NCBI RefSeq assembly: GCF_002910915.1
Contig: NZ_NEUF01000177.1
Location: 1-64,000, forward strand
Origin: Streptomyces sp. SM10
Lineage (GTDB): Bacteria; Actinomycetota; Actinomycetes; Streptomycetales; Streptomycetaceae
Length of the DNA stretch: 64,000 nt
Direction of reading: 5' to 3'
In this document: piece by piece, positions 7,666 to 15,453 of the stretch
Numbering within the stretch: position 1 is the stretch's first letter
Layout: the number at the start of each line of letters is the position of its first letter
Position numbers and translations under genes: made by a program
Notes under the pieces: generated by a model
The model's input: the letters and a program-made list of their open reading frames with translations, nothing else
Told to the model about the DNA's origin: nothing
The model's database searches: none

Positions 7666-8808
7666 CTACCGGCGATTCGCTCCGGACGGAGCCGGCAGCG
7701 TGAGGGCCGCCTCCGCGGAACCGGCGCCCCCGCTGGAACCGGCGGACACGGCGCCCCCGTTGGACCCTGCGGACGCGGCTACGTCTTCGGAACCGGCACC
7801 TCCGGCGGCCTCGGCAGAGATATCGACCGGCACCAGGAGCGCTTTCGGGGAATCGACGGCAGGCGGGTCCACAGGTCGTGCCGGAATGGACGCCGACAGG
7901 GCGACCGGACGCCGCACCGACCCGCCCGTACCGAATGCGATACCCACTTCCACGACCGTGGAATTCGCCGGTGCGTCCGCGCCCCGTGCATTCCTCGCCA
8001 TGGGCAGCGAAGTCTCCCGGACCGTCGGGCCGATGGTGTCCGGGGAGGCGCCGGGCGCCGCGGAACGTCCGCGAGCCACACGGGGAACGGGAGACCCGAC
8101 GGCGCGCGGGGCGGCGCACCCGGGACCGTCCGGCACGGTCCGCTCCCCGGGCCGGACGGAGTCGGCGGGCAGGGCCAGTCCCACCACGGCGACCGTCACC
8201 GCCGCCGATGTCGCCACCGCCTGCTGGCCGACGCCCGTACGCGGAAATCTCCGCGCGGACAGCCACAGGGTCATGGTGAGGGTGAGGGCCCCGGCCAGGG
8301 CGGTGCGCAGTGAGCGTCTGGCTCTGGCGAGCAGCGACTCGGTGGCCCGGTAGCTCAGCCCCATGACCCCGGCCACCTGTCCGACGTCCAGATCCTGGGA
8401 GTGCAGCCGGAGCGCCTCGGCCTGACGCGCGGGCAGCAGCTCCGCGCTGCGGGCGGCCAGCCACCGGGCCTCAGCCCGGTCGCAGGCCATCTCCTCCACC
8501 AGGAAGGGGTCGGCGGGAGCGGCGGAGAGGCTGTCCCTGACCTCCGCGTCCCGTGCGATCTCGCGGCGCCGGTCCGCGCAGGCACGGAGGGTCGCGCGCC
8601 TGAGCCACGGGCGGACCCTGCCGTACGGGACACCCGGGTCCTCCACCGCACGGATCATCGCCTCCTGGACGGCGTCCTCGGCCTCTTCGGCACTCGCCGA
8701 GCGGCTGCGCGCCATCTCCAGCAGTTCGTCCCGGTGGCTCCAGACGAGCTCCCACCGGTTGCCCGGACCGCGCGGTCGACGGGCGGCATGCGGGTCCCTC
8801 ACGTTCAC
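7666..8808 (-). CDS. ECF-like RNA polymerase sigma factor with membrane-spanning, low-complexity C-terminal extension
   Basis: A 380-residue protein. Residues about 20-60 (LLEMARSRSASAEEAEDAVQ and following) resemble sigma region 2. Residues about 130-172 (ALRLHSQDLDVGQVAGVMGL then SYRATESLLARARRSLR) are a region 4 helix-turn-helix, so it should direct RNA polymerase to its own promoters. It then carries two hydrophobic stretches (about 174-190 and 200-218) and a 160-residue tail rich in Ala, Gly, Ser and Pro (GGAGSEDVAASAGSNGGAVS). Ordinary ECF sigmas stop after region 4. The tail may anchor or sense at the membrane, in place of a separate anti-sigma factor; none is seen nearby. The start is GTG 8808 behind GAGGGCAGGG. 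The GG-leader peptide gene lies directly upstream on the same strand. Confidence 0.8.
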   Translation of the reverse strand: MNVRDPHAARRPRGPGNRWELVWSHRDELLEMARSRSASAEEAEDAVQEAMIRAVEDPGVPYGRVRPWLRRATLRACADRRREIARDAEVRDSLSAAPADPFLVEEMACDRAEARWLAARSAELLPARQAEALRLHSQDLDVGQVAGVMGLSYRATESLLARARRSLRTALAGALTLTMTLWLSARRFPRTGVGQQAVATSAAVTVAVVGLALPADSVRPGERTVPDGPGCAAPRAVGSPVPRVARGRSAAPGASPDTIGPTVRETSLPMARNARGADAPANSTVVEVGIAFGTGGSVRRPVALSASIPARPVDPPAVDSPKALLVPVDISAEAAGGAGSEDVAASAGSNGGAVSAGSSGGAGSAEAALTLPAPSGANRR

Positions 8809-8873
8809 AGCCCTGCCCTCTGGTCCGCGGTTTCAGGGTTCGCCGTGCGCCTGGTCATGTGCCCCACGACCCC

Positions 8874-8906
8874 TATGCCCCGCGGCCTGGACGGCATCGG
8901 GGCATA
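8874..8906 (-). terminator. hairpin between peptide gene and sigma gene
   Basis: Nine-bp perfect arms TATGCCCCG / CGGGGCATA with a further inner GCC/GGC pairing. It lies 17 bp after the peptide-gene stop. It could terminate or attenuate, giving more peptide transcript than sigma transcript. Confidence 0.6.
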
Positions 8907-8923
8907 CGGGGCTGAGCGTCGGC

Positions 8924-9148
8924 TCAGGCCGAGAGCGTGGCCGCGGAGCCGAGGCCGGCGACGCCCAGCACGTCGGCGCCGACGGCGCCCGACAGCGACG
9001 GGAGACCCGTCAGGTCGGCGTTGACGCCGCCCGCGATGCCACCGACGAGCGGCGCCTCGAGGGAGGCCGCACCGGCGAGGCCGCCGGACACGTTGTCCAG
9101 GTCTGCATCGGAGATTTCCTGGGTCTGCATCTGAGGGGCGGAGCTCAT
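8924..9148 (-). CDS. small peptide with double-glycine leader (RiPP or bacteriocin-like precursor)
   Basis: A 74-residue peptide. It begins MSSAPQMQTQEISDADLDNV and has a Gly-Gly site at about residues 22-23 (NVSGG). This leader layout is typical of peptides cut by C39-type proteases or of class II RiPP precursors. The remainder, about 51 residues (LAGAASLEAPLVGGIAGG, then VNADLTGLPSLSGAVGAD and VLGVAGLGSAATLSA), is made of Gly, Ala, Leu, Val and Ser with no cysteine, so lanthionine rings are excluded. ATG 9148 is preceded by AAGGGAA. No maturation enzyme or C39 transporter is in this window. The only close same-strand partner is the unusual sigma factor. Coding potential is good and the function is unknown. 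Confidence 0.7.
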   Translation of the reverse strand: MSSAPQMQTQEISDADLDNVSGGLAGAASLEAPLVGGIAGGVNADLTGLPSLSGAVGADVLGVAGLGSAATLSA

Positions 9149-9932
9149 GAGGTAAATTCCCTTCGCATTAATTCCGAAATGGCCCGGGCCCGCACCGTCA
9201 GGAAAGAAGGCCCTTGCCGCTTTCACGGTCACCGGCACCTTTCTCATGAGCCCGAATACTTCGGCTCATTCCTGGTGCGGCTTCCGCGATGTGAAGGATG
9301 TAAGCACGTGAGCGCATGAGGAGGCCACCCGTCCGGTAGCACCCCGCAAGGCTTTTCCGCGCCGAAAAGCCGGTGCGGTCACATTCCCCTCCGGACCGAT
9401 ACAGCTTCTTCACCGGGACGACCGACGGACCGCCCGGCGGCCAGAATGTCGAGCCGCCGCGAAAGGGACATTCTCGACTGCGGACGGGAGAGGCGGCTTC
9501 CGGGTCCGGACGGCGGTCGTCAACCGCCGCCCACCTGCGCACACGGTGTGCAGATCTGCCGCAGGAGGCCGGGGCGCTCCGCCGAGGACTCGGTCGCTGC
9601 GGGGCGGACGAACGGGCCGGCCAGGCCTGCGCGCGCGTGGGACCGAGACCGAGGGCCTCTCGTCTGGATCATCCCGGGCTCGCGGGGCCGGGCTCGCGGG
9701 CGTCACCGTCGCCCCGGCCCTCGACGAGGCGCCGCCGGGGCGCCGGCGCGTTCCTCGACGGCCCGACGAGCCGCCGCATCAACTCTCGGCTCCTGCAACC
9801 ACACTCCGGAGTTCACCCCCTGGTCCGACCCCGCGATCGAGGATGACCGTGTACGTCCGGCTGGGCGACGGAACACGCCCGCACTCCGAGCGCCTGCGGT
9901 CGCGGTGACCGAAGGCCGGACCTCGGCCGGTG
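9149..9932. other. 784-bp region without a supported gene
   Basis: Apart from the inverted repeat at 9350-9371 and an imperfect one around 9246-9265, I see no gene with a ribosome site and plausible composition. Open frames on both strands are rich in Arg and Pro, as expected for shadow frames in GC-rich DNA. It probably holds the promoter of the peptide gene and debris. Confidence 0.45.
9350..9371. repeat. inverted repeat upstream of the peptide gene
   Basis: GGCTTTT and AAAAGCC arms (7 bp) around an 8-nt loop, about 200 bp upstream of the GG-leader peptide gene. It could be a hairpin or an operator. Confidence 0.4.
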
Positions 9933-10385
9933 TCACCGGGCCGGCCGGGCGAGCGCCGGATCGGCCAGATCCAGGTGGAGCAGGTTCCCCCAGTCGTTGG
10001 CGAAGACCGCCCAAGTCCCCTCATGGCGTACGCCGACGAACGGATTCGAGGACCACAGGGCCAGGACCCACAGCGGGGAACGGCCCGAGTCGAGGCGGGC
10101 GAGGTAGCCGATGTTGCCCATCCCGCCGCCACCGCCCGACATCCAGCCGGATCCGTCCGGCAGGGCACTCTCGAAATGGAGATCCGCCTCCGTGGAGCCT
10201 TCCTCCTCGACGGCCTCGGCCACGCCGAGCGGCCCCCCGAGGTGGAAGGGAATGGTCTGTCCGGCTTGCGGGTGGTAGGCGCCGGGGCCCTCCACGTACA
10301 CCTTCAGGCCGGTGTCGTCCGGTCGGTACAGCCCGTCCCGGATCGGGAACTCGCCTGCCGCCCGTAGCCGTTCGACTATTCCCAT
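9933..10385 (-). CDS. conserved hypothetical protein
   Basis: A 150-residue soluble protein starting MGIVERLRAAGEFPIRDGLY. It has no signal peptide or membrane segment. It contains a VYVEGPGAYHP loop, a glycine run (SGWMSGGGGGMGNIGYLARL) and a Trp-rich C-terminal half (PLWVLALWSSNPFVGVRH, then GTWAVFANDWGNLLHLDLAD). I do not recognise a family. The alternating beta-rich pattern recalls small immunity-type proteins, but this is only an impression. I chose ATG 10385 for the GGGAGGCGG just upstream. It is divergent from the GH5 gene region. Confidence 0.65.
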   Translation of the reverse strand: MGIVERLRAAGEFPIRDGLYRPDDTGLKVYVEGPGAYHPQAGQTIPFHLGGPLGVAEAVEEEGSTEADLHFESALPDGSGWMSGGGGGMGNIGYLARLDSGRSPLWVLALWSSNPFVGVRHEGTWAVFANDWGNLLHLDLADPALARPAR

Positions 10386-10621
10386 CGCGCCCGCCTCCCT
10401 GTCGGCGCCCCCGAAGCGTGATGCCGTGGGCCTCATCCTGCAGCAGATCGCGGTGCGGTGGACACCGAGTCGGCCCGTGCACGAAGGAGTTCATCACCGT
10501 CCGACCTTCGACGGCCCGGTTCCGCAGCGCCGCTCCCTCCCGGACCGCTCTTCGTCGCATGCCTGTCGAATCCCTGTACGCACACCCGCACACCGGTGTA
10601 CGGTCTCGGGCCGACGGGCTT

Positions 10622-10635
10622 TGGGAGCGCTCCCA
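10622..10635. promoter_or_regulatory. CebR operator TGGGAGCGCTCCCA
   Basis: Exact match to the 14-bp palindrome known as the binding site of the cello-oligosaccharide repressor CebR/CelR in Streptomyces and Thermobifida. It lies 40 bp upstream of the GH5 cellulase start, so cellobiose-type inducers should derepress this gene. Confidence 0.9.
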
Positions 10636-10674
10636 TAGCGGTGCTTCCGCTCCACCCCCACGAGGAGGAACGCC

Positions 10675-12045
10675 ATGAAACGCCTACTCGCCTTACTGGC
10701 GACCTGTGCGACAGTCCTGGGCCTGACCGCCGCAGTGGCTCCCCAGGCGGTGGCCGCCACCGGCTGCACGGCCGAGTACACGGTCACCAGCCAGTGGTCG
10801 GGCGGCTTCCAGGCCGGAGTGAAGATCACCAACCTGGGCGCCCCGGTCACCGGCTGGACACTCGGATTCACCCTGCCGGACACGGGACAGAGGATCGCCC
10901 AGGGGTGGAACGCCACCTGGTCGCAGTCCGGCTCCGCGGTGACCGCCGTCGGTGTCGACTGGAACCGCACCCTGGCCACCGGCGCTTCGGCCGACGTGGG
11001 ATTCACGGGATCCTTCACGGGAGCCAACCCGAAGCCCACGGCGTTCACGCTCAACGGCGTCGCCTGTACCGGCTCCATCGAGGAGCCGCCGCCCGTCCCG
11101 GCCGACGGCACCCCCGTGGACATCAACGGCCGGCTGCACGTCTGCGGCGTGAATCTGTGCAACCGGTACGACCGCCCCGTCCAACTGCGGGGCATGAGCA
11201 CGCACGGCATCCAGTGGTTCAGCCAGTGCTACAACAACGCGTCCCTGGACGCACTGGCGCACGACTGGAAGGCCGACCTGCTGCGCACCGCCATGTACGT
11301 GCAGGAGGACGGTTACGAGACCGACCCCGCCGGCTTCACCAGCAAGGTGAACGGCCTCGTCGACATGGCCGAGTCCCGCGGTATGTACGCACTCATCGAC
11401 TTCCACACCCTCACGCCGGGCGACCCGAACTACAACCTCGACCGAGCGAAGACGTTCTTCGCGTCCGTAGCCGCCCGCAACGCCGGCAAGACGAACGTGA
11501 TCTACGAGATCGCCAACGAGCCCAACGGCGTGAGCTGGACGGGCATCAAGAGCTACGCCGAGCAGGTCATCCCGGTGATCCGGGCCGCCGACCCGGACGC
11601 CGTCGTCATCGTCGGCACCCGCGGCTGGTCCTCGCTGGGAGTCTCCGACGGCTCGAACGAGAGCGAGGTCGTCAACAACCCCGTCAACGCCACCAACATC
11701 ATGTACGCGTTCCACTTCTACGCGGCGAGCCACAAGGACAACTACCGCGCCACACTGAGCCGGGCGGCTTCACGACTGCCCCTGTTCGTGACCGAGTTCG
11801 GCACGGTGAGCGCCACCGGCGGCGGAGCGATGGACCGGGCGAGCACCACGGCCTGGCTGGACCTGCTCGACCAGCTGAAGATCAGCTACGCGAACTGGAC
11901 CTACTCCGACGCACCCGAGAGCAGCGCGGCGTTCAAGTCCGGTACGTGTGAGGGCGGCGACTACAGCAGCAGCGGCGTGCTGACCGAGTCCGGAGCACTG
12001 CTCAAGAACCGGATCAGCACTCCCGACAACTTCCCCACCGGCTGA
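10675..12045 (+). CDS. secreted CBM2-GH5 endoglucanase (cellulase)
   Basis: Endo-beta-1,4-glucanase, 456 residues, secreted. The signal peptide is residues 1-27 (MKRLLALLATCATVLGLTAA, cut after VAA). A cellulose-binding CBM2 module follows to about residue 128, with TSQWSGGFQAGVKITNLG and a disulfide pair CTAEY/GVACTG. A short acidic/Pro linker leads to a GH5 subfamily 2-like catalytic domain (LRGMSTHGIQWFSQCYNN). The putative acid/base is Glu282 in YEIANEPNG and the nucleophile is Glu374 in LFVTEFGT. AGGAGGAA lies 6 nt upstream of ATG 10675. The CebR box upstream and the hairpin downstream make it an independent cellulose-responsive unit. Confidence 0.95.
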   Translation: MKRLLALLATCATVLGLTAAVAPQAVAATGCTAEYTVTSQWSGGFQAGVKITNLGAPVTGWTLGFTLPDTGQRIAQGWNATWSQSGSAVTAVGVDWNRTLATGASADVGFTGSFTGANPKPTAFTLNGVACTGSIEEPPPVPADGTPVDINGRLHVCGVNLCNRYDRPVQLRGMSTHGIQWFSQCYNNASLDALAHDWKADLLRTAMYVQEDGYETDPAGFTSKVNGLVDMAESRGMYALIDFHTLTPGDPNYNLDRAKTFFASVAARNAGKTNVIYEIANEPNGVSWTGIKSYAEQVIPVIRAADPDAVVIVGTRGWSSLGVSDGSNESEVVNNPVNATNIMYAFHFYAASHKDNYRATLSRAASRLPLFVTEFGTVSATGGGAMDRASTTAWLDLLDQLKISYANWTYSDAPESSAAFKSGTCEGGDYSSSGVLTESGALLKNRISTPDNFPTG

Positions 12046-12050
12046 CCTAC

Positions 12051-12083
12051 GGCGGGGGCTCCGGCCGGCCCGGAGCCTCCGCC
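12051..12083 (+). terminator. terminator after GH5 cellulase
   Basis: Fourteen-bp arms (GGCGGGGGCTCCGG / CCGGAGCCTCCGCC) with one G-T wobble and a 5-nt loop, 5 bp after the stop. Confidence 0.75.
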
Positions 12084-12270
12084 GCCTGCTGACAAGAGCA
12101 CCGGCCGCTGCGCCCGAGCGCCCCGGGGGTGGGCCGACGCCAGGAACGAACTACCTGAGAGGGTCGGCCAGTTCCCTCGCGCCGGACTTCGCGGGGTTCC
12201 ATCGGCCCGAGCCGCGGCGGATGGCATAGTGAGCCTCACCGCGACGGTCGAGTAGGGGAGAGCCACACCT

Positions 12271-12825
12271 GTGAGGATCGCTCGCTGGATGGTGCCCGTC
12301 ATCGTCGGGGCCGTGGTGACTCCGTTGTCGATCGGACTCGGTGCCGTGCTGCTCGGCACGTTCGACGGCAGCGAGGCGGCCGGCACCGACGTCCCCTCGT
12401 CGGCGGAGACCGAATTGAAGCCGGGCGACGTGGGTGTTCCCGTCGTGTACGCGAAGCTCCTACGTGACGTCGCGGCCGACTGCGACGAGAAGGAGCTCAC
12501 CGCACCGGTGCTGGCGGCGCAGTTGAAGCGGGAGAGCGACTTCGACCCGAGGGCCCGATCGCTCGCGTCCGAGGGGCCGGCGGAGGACGAGGGCTCTCTG
12601 ACGGACCCGCGGAGCGAGGAACAGCGGGCTCAGGACGAGAAGGCGGGCGGGACGCCGGCCGAAGAGGACCTCTCCGGCGGGGACCGCGCCACCGGAACGG
12701 GCGCCGACGGGGCCTCTCCTGGGACGGATCCGCCCGGTGTGGCGCAGGCCGAACGGCCCGTCACCAGGGGTATCGCGCAGTTCTCCGACGCCGACTGGGC
12801 GGCCGACGGGATCGACGGCGCGTTG
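12271..12825 (+). pseudogene. truncated secreted lytic-transglycosylase-like gene
   Basis: GTG 12271 behind GGGGAGAG begins MRIARWMVPVIVGAVVTPLS, a signal or anchor segment. It then reads LTAPVLAAQLKRESDFDPRA and TRGIAQFSDADWAADGIDG, the Glu-containing and GIAQF motifs of the lysozyme-like SLT fold. Between them is an acidic insertion of about 70 residues (DEGSLTDPRSEEQRAQDEKA). Right after GIDG, where the family continues with a Ca-binding-like GDG run and the rest of the catalytic domain, the frame enters the antisense strand of the convergent zinc-ribbon gene and stays open to 13257. The C-terminal third is therefore lost. Confidence 0.65.
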
Positions 12826-13556
12826 AACGCCGAGCGGATGACGAACCGTACGCTGACGACGTCCTGCGCCCGCAACTTCCGCTGCTGGGGCCCGCTCATC
12901 TGGTCGAGCGTGATGTGGCGCGTGGTCTTCCTCCCGTCGGCCGTGGTGATGACCGCGTCCATGCGGTGCGGCAGCGCGGCCTCGGAGAGGTCGGCGGGCT
13001 TGGTGGAGATGCCGGACGTGATGAGGATGTCCAGCAGCCGGGTGGGTTCCTGGAAGCGCGCCTCCACCCACTCCCCCTCGGCGCCCTGCGAGACCCCGGG
13101 GCCCCACCAACTGTTGTTGACCTTGTCGAAGAGGTCCTTCGGCGGGTGGCCGCCGAAGGACCGGGAGGCCACGGCGGAATCCGGGCTGACCTGGGCCCGC
13201 TTGGCGAAGTGGTCGCGTGCCGCGTTCCAGGCCGTGCTCACGTGGAACGCCGCGTAGATCACCAGCCCCAGCGCGAGGCCGTACCCGATCCAGGTGACGA
13301 TGCGGCCGATGCCCCTGCGCAGTCTGGGGCGGTCGCCCGCCCAGGGCGCAGGGCCGTTGCCGAAGTCCCGTATCCGGTGCCACCAGGGGCGCCTTGCCTC
13401 CGGGATGCCGGGGCGCTCGGCGAGGGACATGCCGCAGCGCCGGCAGAAGTGCCGGTCGGGGCGGTTGCCGACCTCGCACCAGGGACACGGGGGGCCTGTC
13501 CCGTCGGCCGGTTCACCGCCGGGGGCCTGGACCCGTGGACGGGCCGCGGCGGGCAT
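12826..13556 (-). pseudogene. truncated zinc-ribbon membrane protein with discoidin-like domain
   Basis: The start region PCPWCEVGNRPDRHFCRRCG is a four-cysteine zinc ribbon. One membrane helix follows (GRIVTWIGYGLALGLVIYAA), then an extracytoplasmic domain with WVEARFQEPTRLLDILITSG and ITTADGRKTTRHITLD, ending QDVVSVRFVIRSAFN. This matches the layout of Streptomyces zinc-ribbon/F5-8-type proteins that I recall. The last strands are missing: from about 12825 downward the frame reads the antisense of the transglycosylase gene and stays open to 12630. The N-terminus may also be short. Coding of the retained part is convincing. Confidence 0.65.
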
Positions 13557-13588
13557 GCCGGGGAGGACCGGAGCGACGTCCGGCGCCG

Positions 13589-13843
13589 GTGCGGAGGCAC
13601 ACCGGCAGCCGTCCCGTCATCGTCGACAACGACGTCACCTACGGAACCGGCCCGGTCGACCTCGAACCCCGGCGGGAGCGGGGACGCAGCCGCAGGCCGT
13701 CGTCCTCCCGGGCGCCCTTCATCACGGACAGCGGCCGGAGCACCTTCGCCCCCGCCAGCTACGCCGAACCGGAGTGGGACGACGCATTCGCCTACGAGGA
13801 AGAGCCGTTCGCACCTTCGTCGCGGGGGCGCGGACGCCGGTGA
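13589..13843 (+). CDS. possible small orphan protein or gene remnant
   Basis: Frame from GTG 13589 with 84 codons: SRPVIVDNDVTYGTGPVDLE, then an Arg/Ser-rich stretch, then SYAEPEWDDAFAYEEEPFAP and a basic tail. The mixed acidic and aromatic composition looks coding rather than shadow. There is no good ribosome site and no family I can name. It may be the tail of a lost gene next to the truncated zinc-ribbon gene. Confidence 0.3.
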   Translation: MRRHTGSRPVIVDNDVTYGTGPVDLEPRRERGRSRRPSSSRAPFITDSGRSTFAPASYAEPEWDDAFAYEEEPFAPSSRGRGRR

Positions 13844-13957
13844 AGGCAGCGCCGGCGGGCGCGCGGGTGAGGGTGCCCGGCCCCGGACCGGCCAAAGGGG
13901 CTCTCCTCCCGGGTGGCCGGGGCCATGGACGGCCCGGCTCCGGGAAGACGAACGGGC

Positions 13958-14722
13958 ATGAGCATCAGAACCTTCGCGCCCGGACGGCGCCTGGCGGCGC
14001 TCCTGTTGGCCCTCGTCCCCCTCGCCGTGTCCTGCGGAGGACAGGACCATGCCCCGGACGGGCGGCTCGGCCTCGCCCCGCCCGCGCTGTCCCGAGGCTC
14101 GCACGTGGTGATCGCCACCGACAACGGCGTACGGCTGCGGCCCGCGGACGGGGACCGGGCGGCGGTCGCGCCGCACGTCACGAGCGACTGGTCCCGGGGC
14201 GAGGGCACCTGGACCCTCGACCTGTCCTGCACGGACCGCGAGGGTCACGAGGACCCGGAGTGTCCCCGCATGCCCGTGGTCACGGTCCCTCCCGGCATCT
14301 CCGTCACCGTCACGGCGAGGAACGCGGGTGTCGACGCGGCGGGGATCGAGGCGGAGCTGGACCTGACCACGGTCAACGGCGATGTGACGGTGACCCGTTC
14401 GGGCCGTGACGACGCCCCGGTGCGGCTCGCCACCCGCAACGGCTCGGTCCGCGCCGAGGCGCTGCGCTCCGGGACTCTGCACGCCGTGACGGTCAACGGG
14501 GACGTGACGATGAGCAGTTCGACCGCGCCCGGCTCGCTCACGGCCGCCACCACCAACGGTTCCGTACGGGTGGCGCTCCCCCATGACGCCCCCGCCTACC
14601 GCACCACCGCGACCGCCCGGAACGGCCGGACGTCGGTCACCGTGCCGGGCACCACGGACAAGGCCGGGCACGCGATGGCGCTCTCGACCGTCAACGGCGA
14701 CGTCACGGCGTCGCGCGGCTGA
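13958..14722 (+). CDS. DUF4097-type beta-strand-repeat lipoprotein
   Basis: A 254-residue exported lipoprotein. The signal peptide (MSIRTFAPGRRLAALLLALV) ends in a lipobox LAVSC. The mature part is built of repeated beta-strand turns with NGDV or NGSV motifs (TTVNGDVTVTRSG, ATRNGSVRAEAL, VTVNGDVTMSSS, ATTNGSVRVALP, STVNGDVTASRG), the mark of the DUF4097/DUF4098 putative adhesin fold. I chose ATG 13958, behind GGGAAGACG, as the start that opens the signal peptide. No partner gene is evident. Function is unknown; surface attachment is inferred. Confidence 0.82.
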   Translation: MSIRTFAPGRRLAALLLALVPLAVSCGGQDHAPDGRLGLAPPALSRGSHVVIATDNGVRLRPADGDRAAVAPHVTSDWSRGEGTWTLDLSCTDREGHEDPECPRMPVVTVPPGISVTVTARNAGVDAAGIEAELDLTTVNGDVTVTRSGRDDAPVRLATRNGSVRAEALRSGTLHAVTVNGDVTMSSSTAPGSLTAATTNGSVRVALPHDAPAYRTTATARNGRTSVTVPGTTDKAGHAMALSTVNGDVTASRG

Positions 14723-14840
14723 ACGGCGCTCAGGCGCCGGCGCCCCGTCGCCCGGCACCGACGCGTTCGTCCGCACCGACCCGCCGCATGACCGCTGCCG
14801 TCATGTCGCGCCGGGGACGTGTTGTCCGAGGACCGCGGGT

Positions 14841-15374
14841 TCACCGGTGACCGGCGTCCCCGGTCATGAGGCCGAGCCAGTGGCGGTAGACCGAGGTGAA
14901 GGGCTCCGTACCCGCGCCGTCACGGTGGCCAGCCTCCATCAGCCAGGCACAGGCCCGCTGTGCCCCTTCGACCACGCTCCCGGCGTAGCCGTAGCTCACC
15001 CGGTGCTCGGCGAACTCCTCCTCGTCCTTGGCGTAGGCCTCGCCGCCGTGCGACCGTACGACGTCGAGGTCCAGGTCGATCGCGCTCAGGACCGAGCCGC
15101 CCGCGTCCCACTCGGGCACCGTGCACACGTCGCAGTACATCTCGGGCCCCGGAGCCGCGCAGAACGTGGCGATCCACCACTCACCGCGCGGCACCAGCAG
15201 CACGTGGTCGAACCGGTTCGCCCAGCCGCCCTTCGACGCGGTCACGGGCGTGCCCCGGGGCGTGCCGAGCCAGGCACCGTGCTCGTCCTCGCCCAGGCGG
15301 TTGGCCGTCCACCGCCCGCTCACGCTGCCGTCGTACTTCCGGATGTCGACCAGTACGGACCTGCTCCCCGTCAT
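14841..15374 (-). CDS. DUF402 domain protein
   Basis: A soluble protein of 177 residues starting MTGSRSVLVDIRKYDGSVSG. The core HVLLVPRGEWWIATF, MYCDVCTVPEWD and LSAIDLDLDVVRS fits the DUF402 fold, whose characterised relatives hydrolyse nucleoside diphosphates or act as fluoroacetyl-/RNA-related enzymes. The acidic run IDLDLDVV is the probable metal site. ATG 15374 has GGGGGAGTG directly upstream. It is followed by no obvious partner. The function of the family in streptomycetes is unclear. Confidence 0.78.
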   Translation of the reverse strand: MTGSRSVLVDIRKYDGSVSGRWTANRLGEDEHGAWLGTPRGTPVTASKGGWANRFDHVLLVPRGEWWIATFCAAPGPEMYCDVCTVPEWDAGGSVLSAIDLDLDVVRSHGGEAYAKDEEEFAEHRVSYGYAGSVVEGAQRACAWLMEAGHRDGAGTEPFTSVYRHWLGLMTGDAGHR

Positions 15375-15453
15375 CACTCCCCCACCCTGCCCCGTCGCCC
15401 TGCCGGGCAGTCGGCGTGAGCGGTCCCGGACTGCCGGAACCGCCCCCTCGGGG

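Noticed and set aside
8924-9247. Longer 107-residue version of the GG-leader peptide
   Set aside because: The extra 33 residues have no leader or signal character; AAGGGAA before ATG 9148 sets the shorter start.
9149-9932. Small genes in the gap between the peptide gene and the hypothetical gene
   Set aside because: All frames are Arg/Pro-rich with no ribosome site and no family resemblance.
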